This document shows positions 28,710 through 37,355 of a DNA stretch of 60,079 bases, piece after piece; the stretch's first letter is position 1, and each line of letters begins with the position of its first letter. The position numbers and the translations under genes were made by a program. This DNA comes from Iphinoe sp. HA4291-MV1 (lineage in GTDB: Bacteria > Cyanobacteriota > Cyanobacteriia > Cyanobacteriales > Nostocaceae), in assembly GCA_019359415.1 (NCBI GenBank), contig JAHHHH010000041.1, forward strand, positions 1 through 60,079. Reading direction: 5' to 3'. The notes below the pieces were generated by a model. The model searched no databases. It saw only the letters and a list, made by a program, of their open reading frames with translations, and was not told the DNA's origin.

Positions 28710-29302
28710 TTGTACAGGCTCCTATACTCCCAAGGCTTCACAAACTTAGAATCACTCCAGACTCCTCGGCGACTGTCTCTTGCCTCAGTTTCAGCTTGTT
28801 GAATAATATCTTTACTGGGACACTTATTTAAATAAGAACGATAAACAAGTGCTAACCCCTCTCGCACTAACACTTCTTGGATAAAAGTCCCATCACGCAA
28901 ACGGACTTCAGCTACTTTGCGTCCGTACCTATCGCTATCGATGATATTTAATTTAACGCGATCGCCTGCTTGTTTCACGAGTTGCTGCACTCGTTCTTGC
29001 GCCTTTGCACCCCAATTAAATTGATCGCGAGTTAGAGAACTTTTACTTTGCTTTTCCTTCCTAGAGTGAGCGATTTCCGGTGCATCCACACATGCAAACC
29101 GCACATTGAAATTGTTTCCCTTCTCGTCTTTCACCGTAAGAGTATCGCCATCACTAACTCTTTGCACTAAGTCACCAGAGGGAAAAATTCGGTCACAGCC
29201 TATCAAAGCAAAAATGAGGATAGCTGGACAAAGCCAAATAAATGTCTGTTTGATTTGTCTCACAATATATTTTCTATGGAATGATAATAAGCGAAAACAC
29301 AT
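28706..29302 (-). CDS. Secreted thermonuclease-family lipoprotein (SNase fold)
   Basis: 198 residues. A signal peptide ends in a lipobox (IFALIGCDRI; Cys about 35). The SNase core follows: RVSDGDTLTVKDEKGNNFNV, RFACVDAPEIAH (catalytic Arg and Asp), GAKAQERVQQLV and DSDRYGRKVAEVRLRDGTF (second Arg). It should cut DNA and RNA outside the inner membrane. The stop codon (28706-28708) falls in the truncated MITE, so the last residues may differ from relatives. Confidence 0.9.
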   Translation of the reverse strand: MCFRLLSFHRKYIVRQIKQTFIWLCPAILIFALIGCDRIFPSGDLVQRVSDGDTLTVKDEKGNNFNVRFACVDAPEIAHSRKEKQSKSSLTRDQFNWGAKAQERVQQLVKQAGDRVKLNIIDSDRYGRKVAEVRLRDGTFIQEVLVREGLALVYRSYLNKCPSKDIIQQAETEARDSRRGVWSDSKFVKPWEYRSLYK

Positions 29303-29537
29303 TTACATAGAGTGATTAATAATACTCTTGTAACAAAGATACTTTAACCTATAAAAATACATACATGAAAAAATTTAACCCCTCTCCACTCCTCTGCACT
29401 ACTACATTACACAGTTTTTTCTGCGGCGATAGTAATATTTTATTGATGTCTAACTCTCGCTTCTCAAACATTCAAAATTATTTTTTGAGTTTTGAATTCT
29501 CCCATAGGGAATGACGCTACCAAAAGGAATGCAGAAA
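29303..29537. other. Intergenic region, nothing recognised
   Basis: AT-rich; presumably holds divergent promoters for the nuclease and for the broken flavoprotein gene at 29538. No motif was distinct enough to name. Confidence 0.4.
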
Positions 29538-29600
29538 ATGGTTAAGAAAGTTGTCATTGTAGGTGCTGAACCTAGCGGAGTTCTGCTACAGCCATCCTAA
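29538..29600 (+). pseudogene. FAD-dependent monooxygenase N-terminal fragment
   Basis: The 20-codon frame starts MVKKVVIVGAEPSGVLL, the beginning of an FAD-binding Rossmann fold (normally VGAGPSG; here the second Gly of the motif is Glu). It runs into the IS630-type end repeat at 29587 and stops. The rest of the gene has gone. Confidence 0.7.
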
Positions 29601-29630
29601 ATAGGTCGTGAACACTTATCCATACATATA
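29587..29630. repeat. 44-bp IS630-type end, copy 1
   Basis: TACAGCCATCCTAAATAGGT followed by CGTGAACACTTATCC and CATACATATA matches 32009-32052 at 41 of 44 positions in the same orientation. At the second site the repeat overlaps the 3' end of an IS630-type transposase, so this is a solo remnant of the same kind of end. Confidence 0.8.
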
Positions 29631-29765
29631 GCGATCGCTCGCTGCATGAGAAATGCGGGTTGACATAGGTAACGTCGATGCGAGAGCATCAGTAAGAAAG
29701 TGCCCCTAAAGCAAAGTGCTGCTGTTTGCTGTAAAAAACACCTATACCTACCCATGTGATTACAC

Positions 29766-31211
29766 ATGAAACAAACCATGAGTATCAAAGGTTTAAATCG
29801 CCGTGAATTCTTGTGGGGACTTAGCCAGTCAGTCCTAGCCTCACTCGTTTTAGGACGGGCATTCCAGCAGGTAGCAGTAGCCGAGAGGCCGCCTGCCTCG
29901 GTGTTAGTTCTCGGTGCTGGTCTTTCGGGCTTATATACAGCGTTGCTTTTAGAGGCAAAGGGACTGGCAGTGACTGTACTAGAAGCACGCGATCGCGTTG
30001 GAGGTCGCGTCTATACTCTAGACGATATTCCTGGTAAGCCAGAAGCAGGAGGGCAATCATTCAGTGAGAGATACCAGCGCTTGCTAGCTTTGGCTGAGCT
30101 CCTACAAGTGCCTACGGAACCAATAAATAGTTCAGAGCAAGGAACACTGTTGTACGTGCGTGGGCAACCTGTACTGCCATCGGACTGGGCTGTATCTCCC
30201 GCTAACTTGTTAGCAGCGACAGAACGCAATACACTGCCACCGCAACTGCTAACATCTTACCTCAGCCCAGATAATCCTTTACCAGACAAGACAGCCTGGG
30301 CAAGGGCAGAATATTTTGATCTAGACATTCCCTTAGAGCAATATTTGAGTACCAAAGGCGCTTCGCCAGAAGCCTTGCGCCTCATGAACTTCAATCCTGC
30401 TTCCTTCTTCAATAGCGTGGAAGCTACCTCAGCTTTGTGGGCACTCCGAAATAACCAAAGAGCCAAGACTCCAGCCAAACAATTTATGCGGATCAAGGGT
30501 GGCAACTCTCGCCTACCAGAAAAAATGGCAGCAGCCCTCAAGTTTCCCGTTCAAACTCACAAGGTGGTAAAGTTCATCCGCTCAAGCCACTCTAGGGTGG
30601 AAGTTCAATGTGCTGATGGCTCAAGATTTCAAGCTGATTATGCTGTCGTTACTTTGCCGTTTTCCGTGCTGCGTCAGGTAAAAATTGTTCCCCCACTGCC
30701 AGAAGTCCAGGCTGAGGCAGTAAGTGAATTACCTTATACTTTAGTCACTGAAGTTCACCTAGCTGTCCGCCGTCCTTTTTGGGAAGAAGATGGCTATCCA
30801 CCGCAGATGTGGACGGATACCCAGTTACAAAATGTCTTGCCAGTTCGGGATGCTGATGGAATACAAGGTTTAGTCTGCTTTGTCAATGGAAGCAGCGCTC
30901 AACAGTTGGATGCAATGAGCAAAGCAGCATTAGCCGAATTTGTCAAAGCAGAACTGGCGCGAATCCGTCCAAAAAGTCAGGGGAATGTAGAAGTAACTCG
31001 TGTTGTTTCTTGGGGTCGCGATCCGTTTGCACGAGGCGATTACTCTCACTTTGCACCTGGACAAATCCGCCGCTTTCGAGACAAAATGGCTCAACCTTGG
31101 CAGAGGATTCACTTTGCTGGCGAACATACGGCGATCGCTTCTCCTGGCATGGAATCGGCTCTAGAATCAGCCGAGAGAGTGACGAGCGAAGTTTTGGCGC
31201 GCATTGAGTGA
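29766..31211 (+). CDS. Tat-exported flavin amine oxidase-like protein
   Basis: 481 residues. The twin-arginine signal NRREFLWGLSQSVLASLVLG near the start predicts export in folded form. The FAD site follows (VLVLGAGLSGLYTALLLEAK; EARDRVGGRVYT), with an amine-oxidase substrate region (AVVTLPFSVLRQVKIVPPLP) and the C-terminal FAD motif HFAGEHTAIASPGMESALES. It resembles monoamine/L-amino-acid oxidases. The substrate is unknown. It is flanked by IS630-type repeats. Confidence 0.88.
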   Translation: MKQTMSIKGLNRREFLWGLSQSVLASLVLGRAFQQVAVAERPPASVLVLGAGLSGLYTALLLEAKGLAVTVLEARDRVGGRVYTLDDIPGKPEAGGQSFSERYQRLLALAELLQVPTEPINSSEQGTLLYVRGQPVLPSDWAVSPANLLAATERNTLPPQLLTSYLSPDNPLPDKTAWARAEYFDLDIPLEQYLSTKGASPEALRLMNFNPASFFNSVEATSALWALRNNQRAKTPAKQFMRIKGGNSRLPEKMAAALKFPVQTHKVVKFIRSSHSRVEVQCADGSRFQADYAVVTLPFSVLRQVKIVPPLPEVQAEAVSELPYTLVTEVHLAVRRPFWEEDGYPPQMWTDTQLQNVLPVRDADGIQGLVCFVNGSSAQQLDAMSKAALAEFVKAELARIRPKSQGNVEVTRVVSWGRDPFARGDYSHFAPGQIRRFRDKMAQPWQRIHFAGEHTAIASPGMESALESAERVTSEVLARIE

Positions 31212-31228
31212 ATATAAGTGTGGAACTA

Positions 31229-31327
31229 TCAGTGTGCCACCATAAACTTGTGGAACCTAATGGTAGTGATTTCTTTTAGCTGTTGTGCCAATCTTTCTGG
31301 AAGTTCTAAGGTAATAATTTCAGTCAT
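31229..31327 (-). CDS. Small antitoxin-like protein fragment
   Basis: 32 codons starting MTEIITLELPERLAQQLKEI, which resembles the first strand and helix of short cyanobacterial antitoxin-like proteins. It ends abruptly (FHKFMVAH) where a normal one would continue for about 40 more residues. It lies 16 bases after the retropepsin-like gene on the same strand. Probably truncated; function unclear. Confidence 0.4.
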   Translation of the reverse strand: MTEIITLELPERLAQQLKEITTIRFHKFMVAH

Positions 31328-31343
31328 TTTGACCAGCTTTGCC

Positions 31344-31988
31344 TTATGAATTTAAATCTTCACGCCATTTAAAAATGATTTGCTCGTCAGCCTGCCTAAA
31401 CTCAATATTAAACTTATCAAATACAATTTCCCGCCCTAGAAGCAATTGTTCTCCACCTGTGTTAGTTTGTAACCATGCCACAGGAGCAAGAAAACTGTGT
31501 CCATCAATTGTCATTTCAACATTGCGTAAAACATACTCAACTCTTCCGCCTATGGTTTCTGCCAGTAAAGCTGATTCCGCATCAGCTAGAGCATATCCTA
31601 AATCTTGACCAACTTTTAAGGATATTAAACTCAGTTCGGCACCAGAGTTTACTAACATTGTTGTAGAAATATCTATGTCTCTATGCTTCAACTTAACATG
31701 ATAATTTGGTAGCCAATCATGGCGACTCACTGTACGAAAACGAATTGGCAAAATTTGGATAGAAGCGGTGCTACGGGGAACTAAGTAAATTGCATATAGC
31801 TGCTTTGAAGCCTCTGCTAACTCTAGAACTTCACGCAAGTTTTCACTGTGAGCAATTAAGCCATTAGCATTATAAGCAACATATTGATTTCGATATAAAT
31901 CTAATAACATCTGGCGGTTGTGGTTCAGCCACTTCAGCATTTCGCGACTTTCATTTTGAGAAGGTGTTTTACTCATACATATTGCCAT
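31344..31988 (-). CDS. Retropepsin-like aspartyl protease homologue with Asn in the active site
   Basis: 214 residues. The first half (WLNHNRQMLLDLYRNQYVAY; AHSENLREVLELAEAS) resembles the small DUF5678 domain. The second half is a retropepsin fold: STTMLVNSGAELSLISLKVG corresponds to the catalytic (V/L)DSGA motif, but the Asp is Asn (codon AAC); then YVLRNVEMTIDGHSFLAPV and LLLGREIVFDKFNIEF. With the Asp changed, proteolysis is doubtful. Start ATG 31988 or a second ATG at 31976. Confidence 0.75.
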   Translation of the reverse strand: MAICMSKTPSQNESREMLKWLNHNRQMLLDLYRNQYVAYNANGLIAHSENLREVLELAEASKQLYAIYLVPRSTASIQILPIRFRTVSRHDWLPNYHVKLKHRDIDISTTMLVNSGAELSLISLKVGQDLGYALADAESALLAETIGGRVEYVLRNVEMTIDGHSFLAPVAWLQTNTGGEQLLLGREIVFDKFNIEFRQADEQIIFKWREDLNS

Positions 31989-32008
31989 TTATAAATTAAG
32001 AAATAAAT

Positions 32009-32052
32009 TACAGCAATCCTAAATAAGTCGTGAACACTTACCCATACATATA
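32009..32052. repeat. 44-bp IS630-type end, copy 2
   Basis: Matches 29587-29630 with three mismatches. The transposase relic on the minus strand ends within it (the codons for YMYG and stop). Confidence 0.8.
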
Positions 32053-32690
32053 AGCTTTGTCAAAAGAGAAAACTTGATGATTAACAGCAAAATCAAACAG
32101 GAATTTGACCGCAGCGAATTATTTACATAACATATAAAATTGGCGGACAAAGTTCTTGGCTTGCAACAATCATGTCTTCTCCTGTCGGAGACGCTGCGCT
32201 AACTACGGGGTTTTGCTCAGGAGCGTAAGGAGCAAGACGGATACAGGTAATTTTCCATTGCTGTGAAGGTAAATTTTGGTTTATTGACGCAAGATATTCA
32301 CGTATTTCAACCGAACGATGGTACGACGCACCGTCCCAAATAAGTAAGTCGGCACAATAAAACCAATGTATGTTTAGTTTTGTAAAAACTCTGAAATGTC
32401 CTATTTCTAAGCTGTCTGTTAATTTTACATTTCGTTACATAGGTTGATTTTTTAACGCCGACTTACTTAATATAAAGCTTTGAATCCGGAAATTGCGAGC
32501 ACAAAAAATCTAGAAATTTAATTGTTGATTCAGTGTTACCCTTGGGGTATTGCTTAAGTGTGAACTGCTTACTATAGTAATCAAAAGCAGCGAAATATGT
32601 TTGTCTTTTCTTGTCAGATTTTACTGAGACTTCAACACGTTTGTTTCGGTTTCCCCACACATATCCACATATATCACCCCATAATAAATT
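32038..32690 (-). pseudogene. IS630-type transposase, C-terminal half, disrupted
   Basis: Reassembled from the minus strand: NLLWGDICGYVWGNRNKRVE, then FPDSKLY | IIWDGASYHRSVEIREYL across a MITE insertion, then RLAPYAPEQNPV, then a repeat insertion near 32185-32215, then LLQAKNFVRQFYMLCK, an in-frame TAA, and FAAVKFLFDFAVNHQVFSFD to the stop at 32038. DGASYH and PEQNP are IS630 DDE-domain landmarks. The N-terminal DNA-binding half is missing. At least three lesions make it dead. Confidence 0.88.
32341..32469. mobile_element. 127-bp MITE with TA duplication, inside IS630 relic
   Basis: TAAGTAAGTCGGC (32341-32353) and GCCGACTTACTTA (32457-32469) are perfect inverted repeats. Taking out 127 bases and one TA rejoins the transposase frame exactly (FPDSKLYIIWDGASYH), which proves the insertion point and a TA target duplication. 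No gene inside. Confidence 0.93.
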
Positions 32691-33057
32691 AAGTTACAGA
32701 TTCTTACCCTTGAAGTGTCAGACAATGCGTGGATTTTCGAAAATCGAATTGATTCCATGGCGAAATCCGTACAATGGTGATGCCTTGTATTTATTTAATA
32801 TTTACACTCGAATTCTAAGCAGTTAAAGCCTGAGTGCTTTTTATAACGGCAATTTTCGCCCTACGAATATTTATAGCAGGGAACTCTTAACAGGCTTGAA
32901 AGTCTCTTGGTGAGCGTGTTTTCTCATTAGTTCGTGTCCTAATCTACCTGGCGACTGCTATACCATTTGGGGGTGGGAGCCGTCGCTTTATTGGCGTGGC
33001 TTTAAGTATGTTTGAAATGAAATTAGTTTTGGCAACAATTGTGTCAAAATATTATCT
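32691..33057. other. Intergenic region with a solo MITE end
   Basis: Nothing coding was recognised. GGGAACTCTTAACAG at 32879-32893 is identical to the left end of the element at 3805. AAATTAAGTTACAG near 32685 is shared with 37466. The promoter of the GGPP-synthase-like gene should be close to 33000. Confidence 0.5.
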
Positions 33058-33987
33058 ATGCTGAATACTCAGGTTATAAAACAGTCATCTCCTGTTGAAG
33101 TTACCTTTGACTTAAAAGCCTATCTATCACAACAGCAAGACCTGGTGGAAGCGGCGCTTGAGCGCTCGATTACCGTTGTCTATCCCGAAAAACTCTATGA
33201 GTCCATGCGGTATTCCCTATTAGCTGGAGGAAAACGCCTGTGCCCAATTCTATGCTTAGTGAGCTGTGAACTTGTAGGGGGAACAGTAGAGATGGTAATG
33301 CCTACTGCCTGTGCTTTGGAAATGGTTCACACCTTTTCTTTGATCCATGATGACTTACCCACAATGGATAACGATGACTATCGACGCGGGAAGTTAACGA
33401 ATCATAAGGTTTATGGTGAAAACGTTGCGCTTCTGGCTGGGGATGCACTTTTAGCCTATGCCTTTGAGTTTATTGCAGTTCATACTCAAGGAGTTCCGGC
33501 TCACCGAATCGTGCAGCTGATTGCTAAGTTGGGTCATACAGTAGCCGCAACAGGTTTAGTCGGTGGTCAAGTTGTCGATTTGCAATCTGAAGGATTACAG
33601 AATATTGATATCGAAACCCTTAACTTTATTCATACCCACAAAACAGGAGTTTTGTTGGAAACTTCCGTTCTCTCAGGTGCAATGCTAGCCGGAGCTGACA
33701 ATGAAGTGTTGCAAAAACTTTCTCGTTATGGTGCCTACATTGGTTTAGCTTTTCAAATTGCTGATGATGTGCTGGATGTAACTGGGACACAAGAAGAACT
33801 CGGTAAAACTCCAGGCAAAGACCAAAAGGCACAGAAAGTGACATATCCCAGTTTATGGGGAATTGAGGAATCAAAAATTAAGGCAAAACAACTGGTTGAG
33901 CAAGCAAAAGCCGAACTGAGTTGCTTTGAAGAAAAGGCAATTCCTTTAATGGCGATCGCAGATTTCATCATAGCTAGAACAAACTAG
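33058..33987 (+). CDS. crtE: Geranylgeranyl diphosphate synthase-like protein
   Basis: 309 residues, trans-isoprenyl diphosphate synthase. The first Asp-rich motif is [20 protein letters not shown] (D98-D107) and the second [12 protein letters not shown]; normal length, C-terminal end [10 protein letters not shown]. It would make C20 GGPP for carotenoids, chlorophyll and other terpenoids. The conserved GGKRLRP motif reads GGKRLCP (TGC for CGC), replacing the Arg that holds isopentenyl diphosphate. It may be a second, altered copy; its upstream flank is IS debris. Confidence 0.9.
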   Translation: MLNTQVIKQSSPVEVTFDLKAYLSQQQDLVEAALERSITVVYPEKLYESMRYSLLAGGKRLCPILCLVSCELVGGTVEMVMPTACALEMVHTFSLIHDDLPTMDNDDYRRGKLTNHKVYGENVALLAGDALLAYAFEFIAVHTQGVPAHRIVQLIAKLGHTVAATGLVGGQVVDLQSEGLQNIDIETLNFIHTHKTGVLLETSVLSGAMLAGADNEVLQKLSRYGAYIGLAFQIADDVLDVTGTQEELGKTPGKDQKAQKVTYPSLWGIEESKIKAKQLVEQAKAELSCFEEKAIPLMAIADFIIARTN

Positions 33988-34307
33988 CAACTTCTCATGT
34001 GACCGAAGAAGCAAGGGGGAAGCAGGGCTGTTTCATTCGTTAAGGAGGAAGGATTTGTCAATATGTAGCGCGATAATTTTTGGGACATAAGTTATAGAAA
34101 ACCTATATTTTGACCCAGAAAATTCAATTTTTCTCCAGGAAGTAAGGAGCGCACGCCAACATAAACCCTTGACATTATGAGCCTTTGAGGGAATGAAACA
34201 GCCCTGCTGCCTCTTCTCCCTTCTCCCTGCTCCCTGCTCCCCTGCCTCCGGCAGTGACACTCCTACACCGACCTGACGGTCAGAATGTAGATTAATCACT
34301 AGATTAA
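33988..34307. other. Intergenic region, nothing recognised
   Basis: Contains a TC-rich/CTCC repeat (CTTCTCCCTTCTCCCTGCTC at about 34213) but no coding sequence. An open frame on the minus strand at 34033-34356 has repeat-like composition and overlaps the acetyltransferase; not accepted as a gene. Confidence 0.45.
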
Positions 34308-34871
34308 TCACTCCTGCTTCCTTGGATACTGGGGAACACAGGGGTTTCCCCAGCAAACTTGCTCAGAAGGTATGTCACTAAAAACACTACTACGAGCGCC
34401 AATCACAGCATTAGCCCCAATTTTTACTCCTAGTCCAATGAAACAATCAGTGGCTATCCATACTCCATTGTCAATGGTAATACTCGCTGTTTTCAACCCA
34501 AAAGCTGGGTCTGTAATATCATGGCTACCAGTACATAGGTAACTCTTTTGAGAAATGACGCAGTGTTCACCGATATTGATGTGGTCAAGGCTGTAGAGAA
34601 CTACGTCATCTCCAATCCAGCTGTAGTCGCCTATTGTGATTTTCCAAGGATAGGTAAAGCGGGCAGTAGGTCGAATCAATACACCTTTGCCAACACGAGT
34701 ACCAAAAAGCCGTAGCAATGAGCAACGTAGATTATTGCATGGGTGAGGAGTTAGGGGAAAGGCGATCGCTTGTACAAACCACCATAACAAAATATACCAA
34801 CCTGCTCGTCCTCGGTCAAACCAGGATTGGTTGTATTTACGTAAATCTACAAAAGGTTCGTCATTGGGCAT
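34308..34871 (-). CDS. WcaF/HpsU-type hexapeptide acetyltransferase
   Basis: 187 residues from ATG 34871 (MPNDEPFVDLRKYNQSWFDR). Hexapeptide repeats IGDDVVLYSLDHINIGEHCV, GVWIATDCFIGLGVKIGANA and VIGARSSVFSDIP mark the left-handed beta helix; WGNPC precedes the end. It resembles colanic-acid WcaF and the hormogonium-polysaccharide HpsU proteins, which acetylate a sugar in exopolysaccharide. Upstream in-frame codons come from a heptamer array and should be left out. Last gene of a three-gene sugar block. Confidence 0.88.
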   Translation of the reverse strand: MPNDEPFVDLRKYNQSWFDRGRAGWYILLWWFVQAIAFPLTPHPCNNLRCSLLRLFGTRVGKGVLIRPTARFTYPWKITIGDYSWIGDDVVLYSLDHINIGEHCVISQKSYLCTGSHDITDPAFGLKTASITIDNGVWIATDCFIGLGVKIGANAVIGARSSVFSDIPSEQVCWGNPCVPQYPRKQE

Positions 34872-34925
34872 TGGGAATTGGGCAATGGGCAATGGGCAAT
34901 GGGCAATGGGCAATGGGCATTGGGA
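34863..34925. repeat. CCCATTG/CAATGGG heptamer array at a gene start
   Basis: About seven units of CAATGGG (with TTGGGAA variants) lie at the 5' end of the acetyltransferase gene. The chosen ATG is inside the array edge (CATTGGG), so the array fills the place of the ribosome binding site. Confidence 0.9.
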
Positions 34926-35019
34926 AACTGGATTCTTAATGCGTGAATTTTGAATTTTGTTAGCGCAGCGGGACGCAGTCCATTTTGAATTGTTTTGTCC
35001 CCTTGAGAAAGAAGATTTC

Positions 35020-35925
35020 TCAGTAATAGGAAGGAATGGATGTAGTATTGAGTCGTCCACCATACTGACGTAATTCGTAGAGTTTGACGCCTATTTGATA
35101 CTCATATTGACTCAAAAGCCGTGCATAAATATACCCGGCTTTGCCATCCAAAAAACCGCGTTGAATGATGTAGAACAAAATAAACCGCAAAAATGGTTTA
35201 AATGGCAATCGCACCCACAGTTTTTTCAAAAAGCGCTTGCGTTGTAGGGCATTCCCGAAGAGATTTGCACCAATGGTATCATTGTCGTCTTTACCTGTGA
35301 GCAGATTTCGATAGACATGAGCCTCCCAATTGGAATAACGGTTATGCCGTTCTATCCAGTGATAAAGGTCACGGAAATCCTCGTGTATCATGTCGTTTTT
35401 CAGATATCCAGCTTTCCCATCCAAGATAACGTGTTCGTGAACTTCATTATCGCCGGTGTTGGGAATATCCTCAGTATTAAGGTTTTCGTAGCGACCTTTT
35501 TTATGTTTGAATAAACGCAAATTCCAATCAGGATATTTACCACCGTGGCGAATCCATGTTCCTAAGAAAAAGACTCGGCGGTTTATATAGTAACCATTGT
35601 ATTCGGGATTTTGAATTGCTTGAGCAATTTCATCCCACAGTCCGGAGGTAATGCGCTCATCACAATCAACAATCAACACCCATTCGTTGCGAAAGGGTAA
35701 GTTTTCTAAAGACCAATTTTTCTTTTTAGGCCAGCTTCCACTAAAGTAGAATTGTACGACATTTGCGCCATAACTGTGAGCAATTTCGATGCTTCTGTCA
35801 CTACTTTGAGAATCTACAACAAATACCTCATCAGCTTTTTGAACACTTGCAAGACAAGCAGGCAAATTAACTTGTTCGTTTTTTGCTGGAATGAGCACAG
35901 AAACTGGTAATTTGGAAGACGACAT
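35020..35925 (-). CDS. Family 2 glycosyltransferase
   Basis: 301 residues, GT-A fold. VSVLIPAKNEQVNLPACLAS begins the fold; ADEVFVVDSQSSDRSIEIA and WVLIVDCDERITSGLWDEI (the DxD-like metal site) follow. A C-terminal helical region (FKPFLRFILFYIIQRGFLDG) ends the protein. It resembles WaaE/KdtX-type core glucosyltransferases and GTs of hps loci. It is between the two other sugar genes and in the same direction. Confidence 0.9.
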   Translation of the reverse strand: MSSSKLPVSVLIPAKNEQVNLPACLASVQKADEVFVVDSQSSDRSIEIAHSYGANVVQFYFSGSWPKKKNWSLENLPFRNEWVLIVDCDERITSGLWDEIAQAIQNPEYNGYYINRRVFFLGTWIRHGGKYPDWNLRLFKHKKGRYENLNTEDIPNTGDNEVHEHVILDGKAGYLKNDMIHEDFRDLYHWIERHNRYSNWEAHVYRNLLTGKDDNDTIGANLFGNALQRKRFLKKLWVRLPFKPFLRFILFYIIQRGFLDGKAGYIYARLLSQYEYQIGVKLYELRQYGGRLNTTSIPSYY

Positions 35926-35940
35926 ATAAGTTATAATTTT

Positions 35941-36873
35941 TTACTCTTTCTTTGATTTGAACAGAAGATCCGCAATTGCGGCGTTCAAATAACCAATTTG
36001 ACCATATGCATACACAAGTTTATCAAAGCGTTCTGCTGGGTCAGAAAAATATTGTAGTGTTTTATATAAACCACGCAAAAATCGCTCACTACCGCGCTGC
36101 AATTGACCTAAACCAGCTTTACCAGCAAGCTGTTCTCGGTAACACTCACTAACCCCTTGCCACCAACCTCGGCTAAAAAACCAAGAGCGTTTGAGGCGTT
36201 CTGGAGCGACATTGTGAGCGACAAGGGCGTTGGGAAGATAAGCAACTTGCATTTGGTGTTGAAGGGCAAGTTCGGTCATTTGCAGTTCTTCATTTGATAA
36301 TAATTTTGTCCCAACTCGACCGAGATGAGTATCAAAACCCCCTATTTTTTCCAGAAAGCTACGGCGGATAGAGTAGTTTAAGCCTCTAGGGGTTTGTCCT
36401 GGGTTGTCAATGTAGACTATACTGTTTCCCAAGTCATATGCCCCTAAATTTGCTGCTAATCCTTTTGATAGCCAACGTGGGGGTTGGATACCTTCGGGCC
36501 ATAATAGAGTCACTTTGCCACCCGCGATCGCAAGTAGTGGGTTATCTTTATAAGCCCAGTACAAAACATGAAGCCAGTGGGAGCTAGCCTCTGCATCGTC
36601 ATCAAGATATGCCAAAATTTCCGCACTAGCAACTCTCGCGCCAGTATTGCGAGCAACAGATAAACCAATGACAGGTTCAAAGACATACTTGAGGCGAGGA
36701 TTGTGGCTTCTGTGTTCTACGACTTCGCGAGTGCGATCGCTCGATCCATTATCTACGACCACAACTTCAAACTCACCATCAAAATCCTGTGCCAAAAGGC
36801 TATCTATAGCAGCGCCTAAATAGGTATCTCGATTGTGAGTACAAATAATTGCAGAGATTTGCGTGTTTAGCAT
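35941..36873 (-). CDS. Family 2 glycosyltransferase, HpsE-like
   Basis: 310 residues from ATG 36873 (MLNTQISAIICTHNRDTYLG); 16 upstream codons (to 36921) are unlike the family. VVVVDNGSSDRTREVVEH, ARNTGARVASAEILAYLDDD and GGFDTHLGRVGTKLLSNEEL are GT2 hallmarks. I recall the hormogonium polysaccharide enzyme HpsE as similar in size and start, but the assignment is tentative. It is 15 bases before the next GT gene, so they are co-transcribed. Confidence 0.88.
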   Translation of the reverse strand: MLNTQISAIICTHNRDTYLGAAIDSLLAQDFDGEFEVVVVDNGSSDRTREVVEHRSHNPRLKYVFEPVIGLSVARNTGARVASAEILAYLDDDAEASSHWLHVLYWAYKDNPLLAIAGGKVTLLWPEGIQPPRWLSKGLAANLGAYDLGNSIVYIDNPGQTPRGLNYSIRRSFLEKIGGFDTHLGRVGTKLLSNEELQMTELALQHQMQVAYLPNALVAHNVAPERLKRSWFFSRGWWQGVSECYREQLAGKAGLGQLQRGSERFLRGLYKTLQYFSDPAERFDKLVYAYGQIGYLNAAIADLLFKSKKE

Positions 36874-36917
36874 AAACTTTAAATTTATCCCTGTTCCCGC
36901 TTCCGTTGCAGGCTCTC

Positions 36918-37355
36918 TCAAGAGAGCATCATTTCTGTTTTATGTCGCAATTTTTGAGAGTAGAAGGAAGCAGATTCTTCACCCACAGCACGTTCTTGAG
37001 CAAACTTAATGAGATGGTGTGCCACAAGTCCAATATGAATCAAGTTTTCTATCTTGGCAGATTTCAATGCTGGCATTGCCATTTTCCAGAAGGTTTGGCG
37101 ATAGTGACTCAAAACACCTACCCTTAATAAAATGTTACTTAAAATGGTCAAACCTTTACGAATATTTGCCCAAGAAGTACGGGCAGGACTATTAGGAATC
37201 TTGATTCGATGAGAGTAAGTATAATCCATATTATAGGCATATCGCTGATAGAGAAATTCCGGCTCAGTGGTGGCATGAAAGCCCGGACATGACCTCTTAG
37301 GGGGTAGGCGTGGTGAAAGGTTCCAAACGACCGACTGTACTTGGGAAAGATGCAT
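36918..37355 (-). pseudogene. B12-binding radical SAM protein, C-terminal fragment
   Basis: The segment RYAYNMDYTYSHRIKIPN to the end (VGVLSHYRQTFWKMAMPALK; LIHIGLVAHHLIKFAQE) resembles the DUF4070 C-terminal part of B12-binding radical SAM proteins. No B12 domain, no CxxxCxxC. The first 37 or so codons of the open frame are unrelated to it and come from the neighbouring TnpB relic. So only about 105 residues of a ~500-residue protein remain. Confidence 0.65.

Noticed and set aside
29766-31211. Amine-oxidase-like protein as HpnE (squalene desaturase)
   Set aside because: It has a Tat signal and a C-terminal motif typical of amine oxidases, so it is not a good HpnE candidate.
34033-34356. 107-codon minus-strand frame after the acetyltransferase
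   Set aside because: Overlaps the acetyltransferase and repeat-rich DNA; no recognisable motif.
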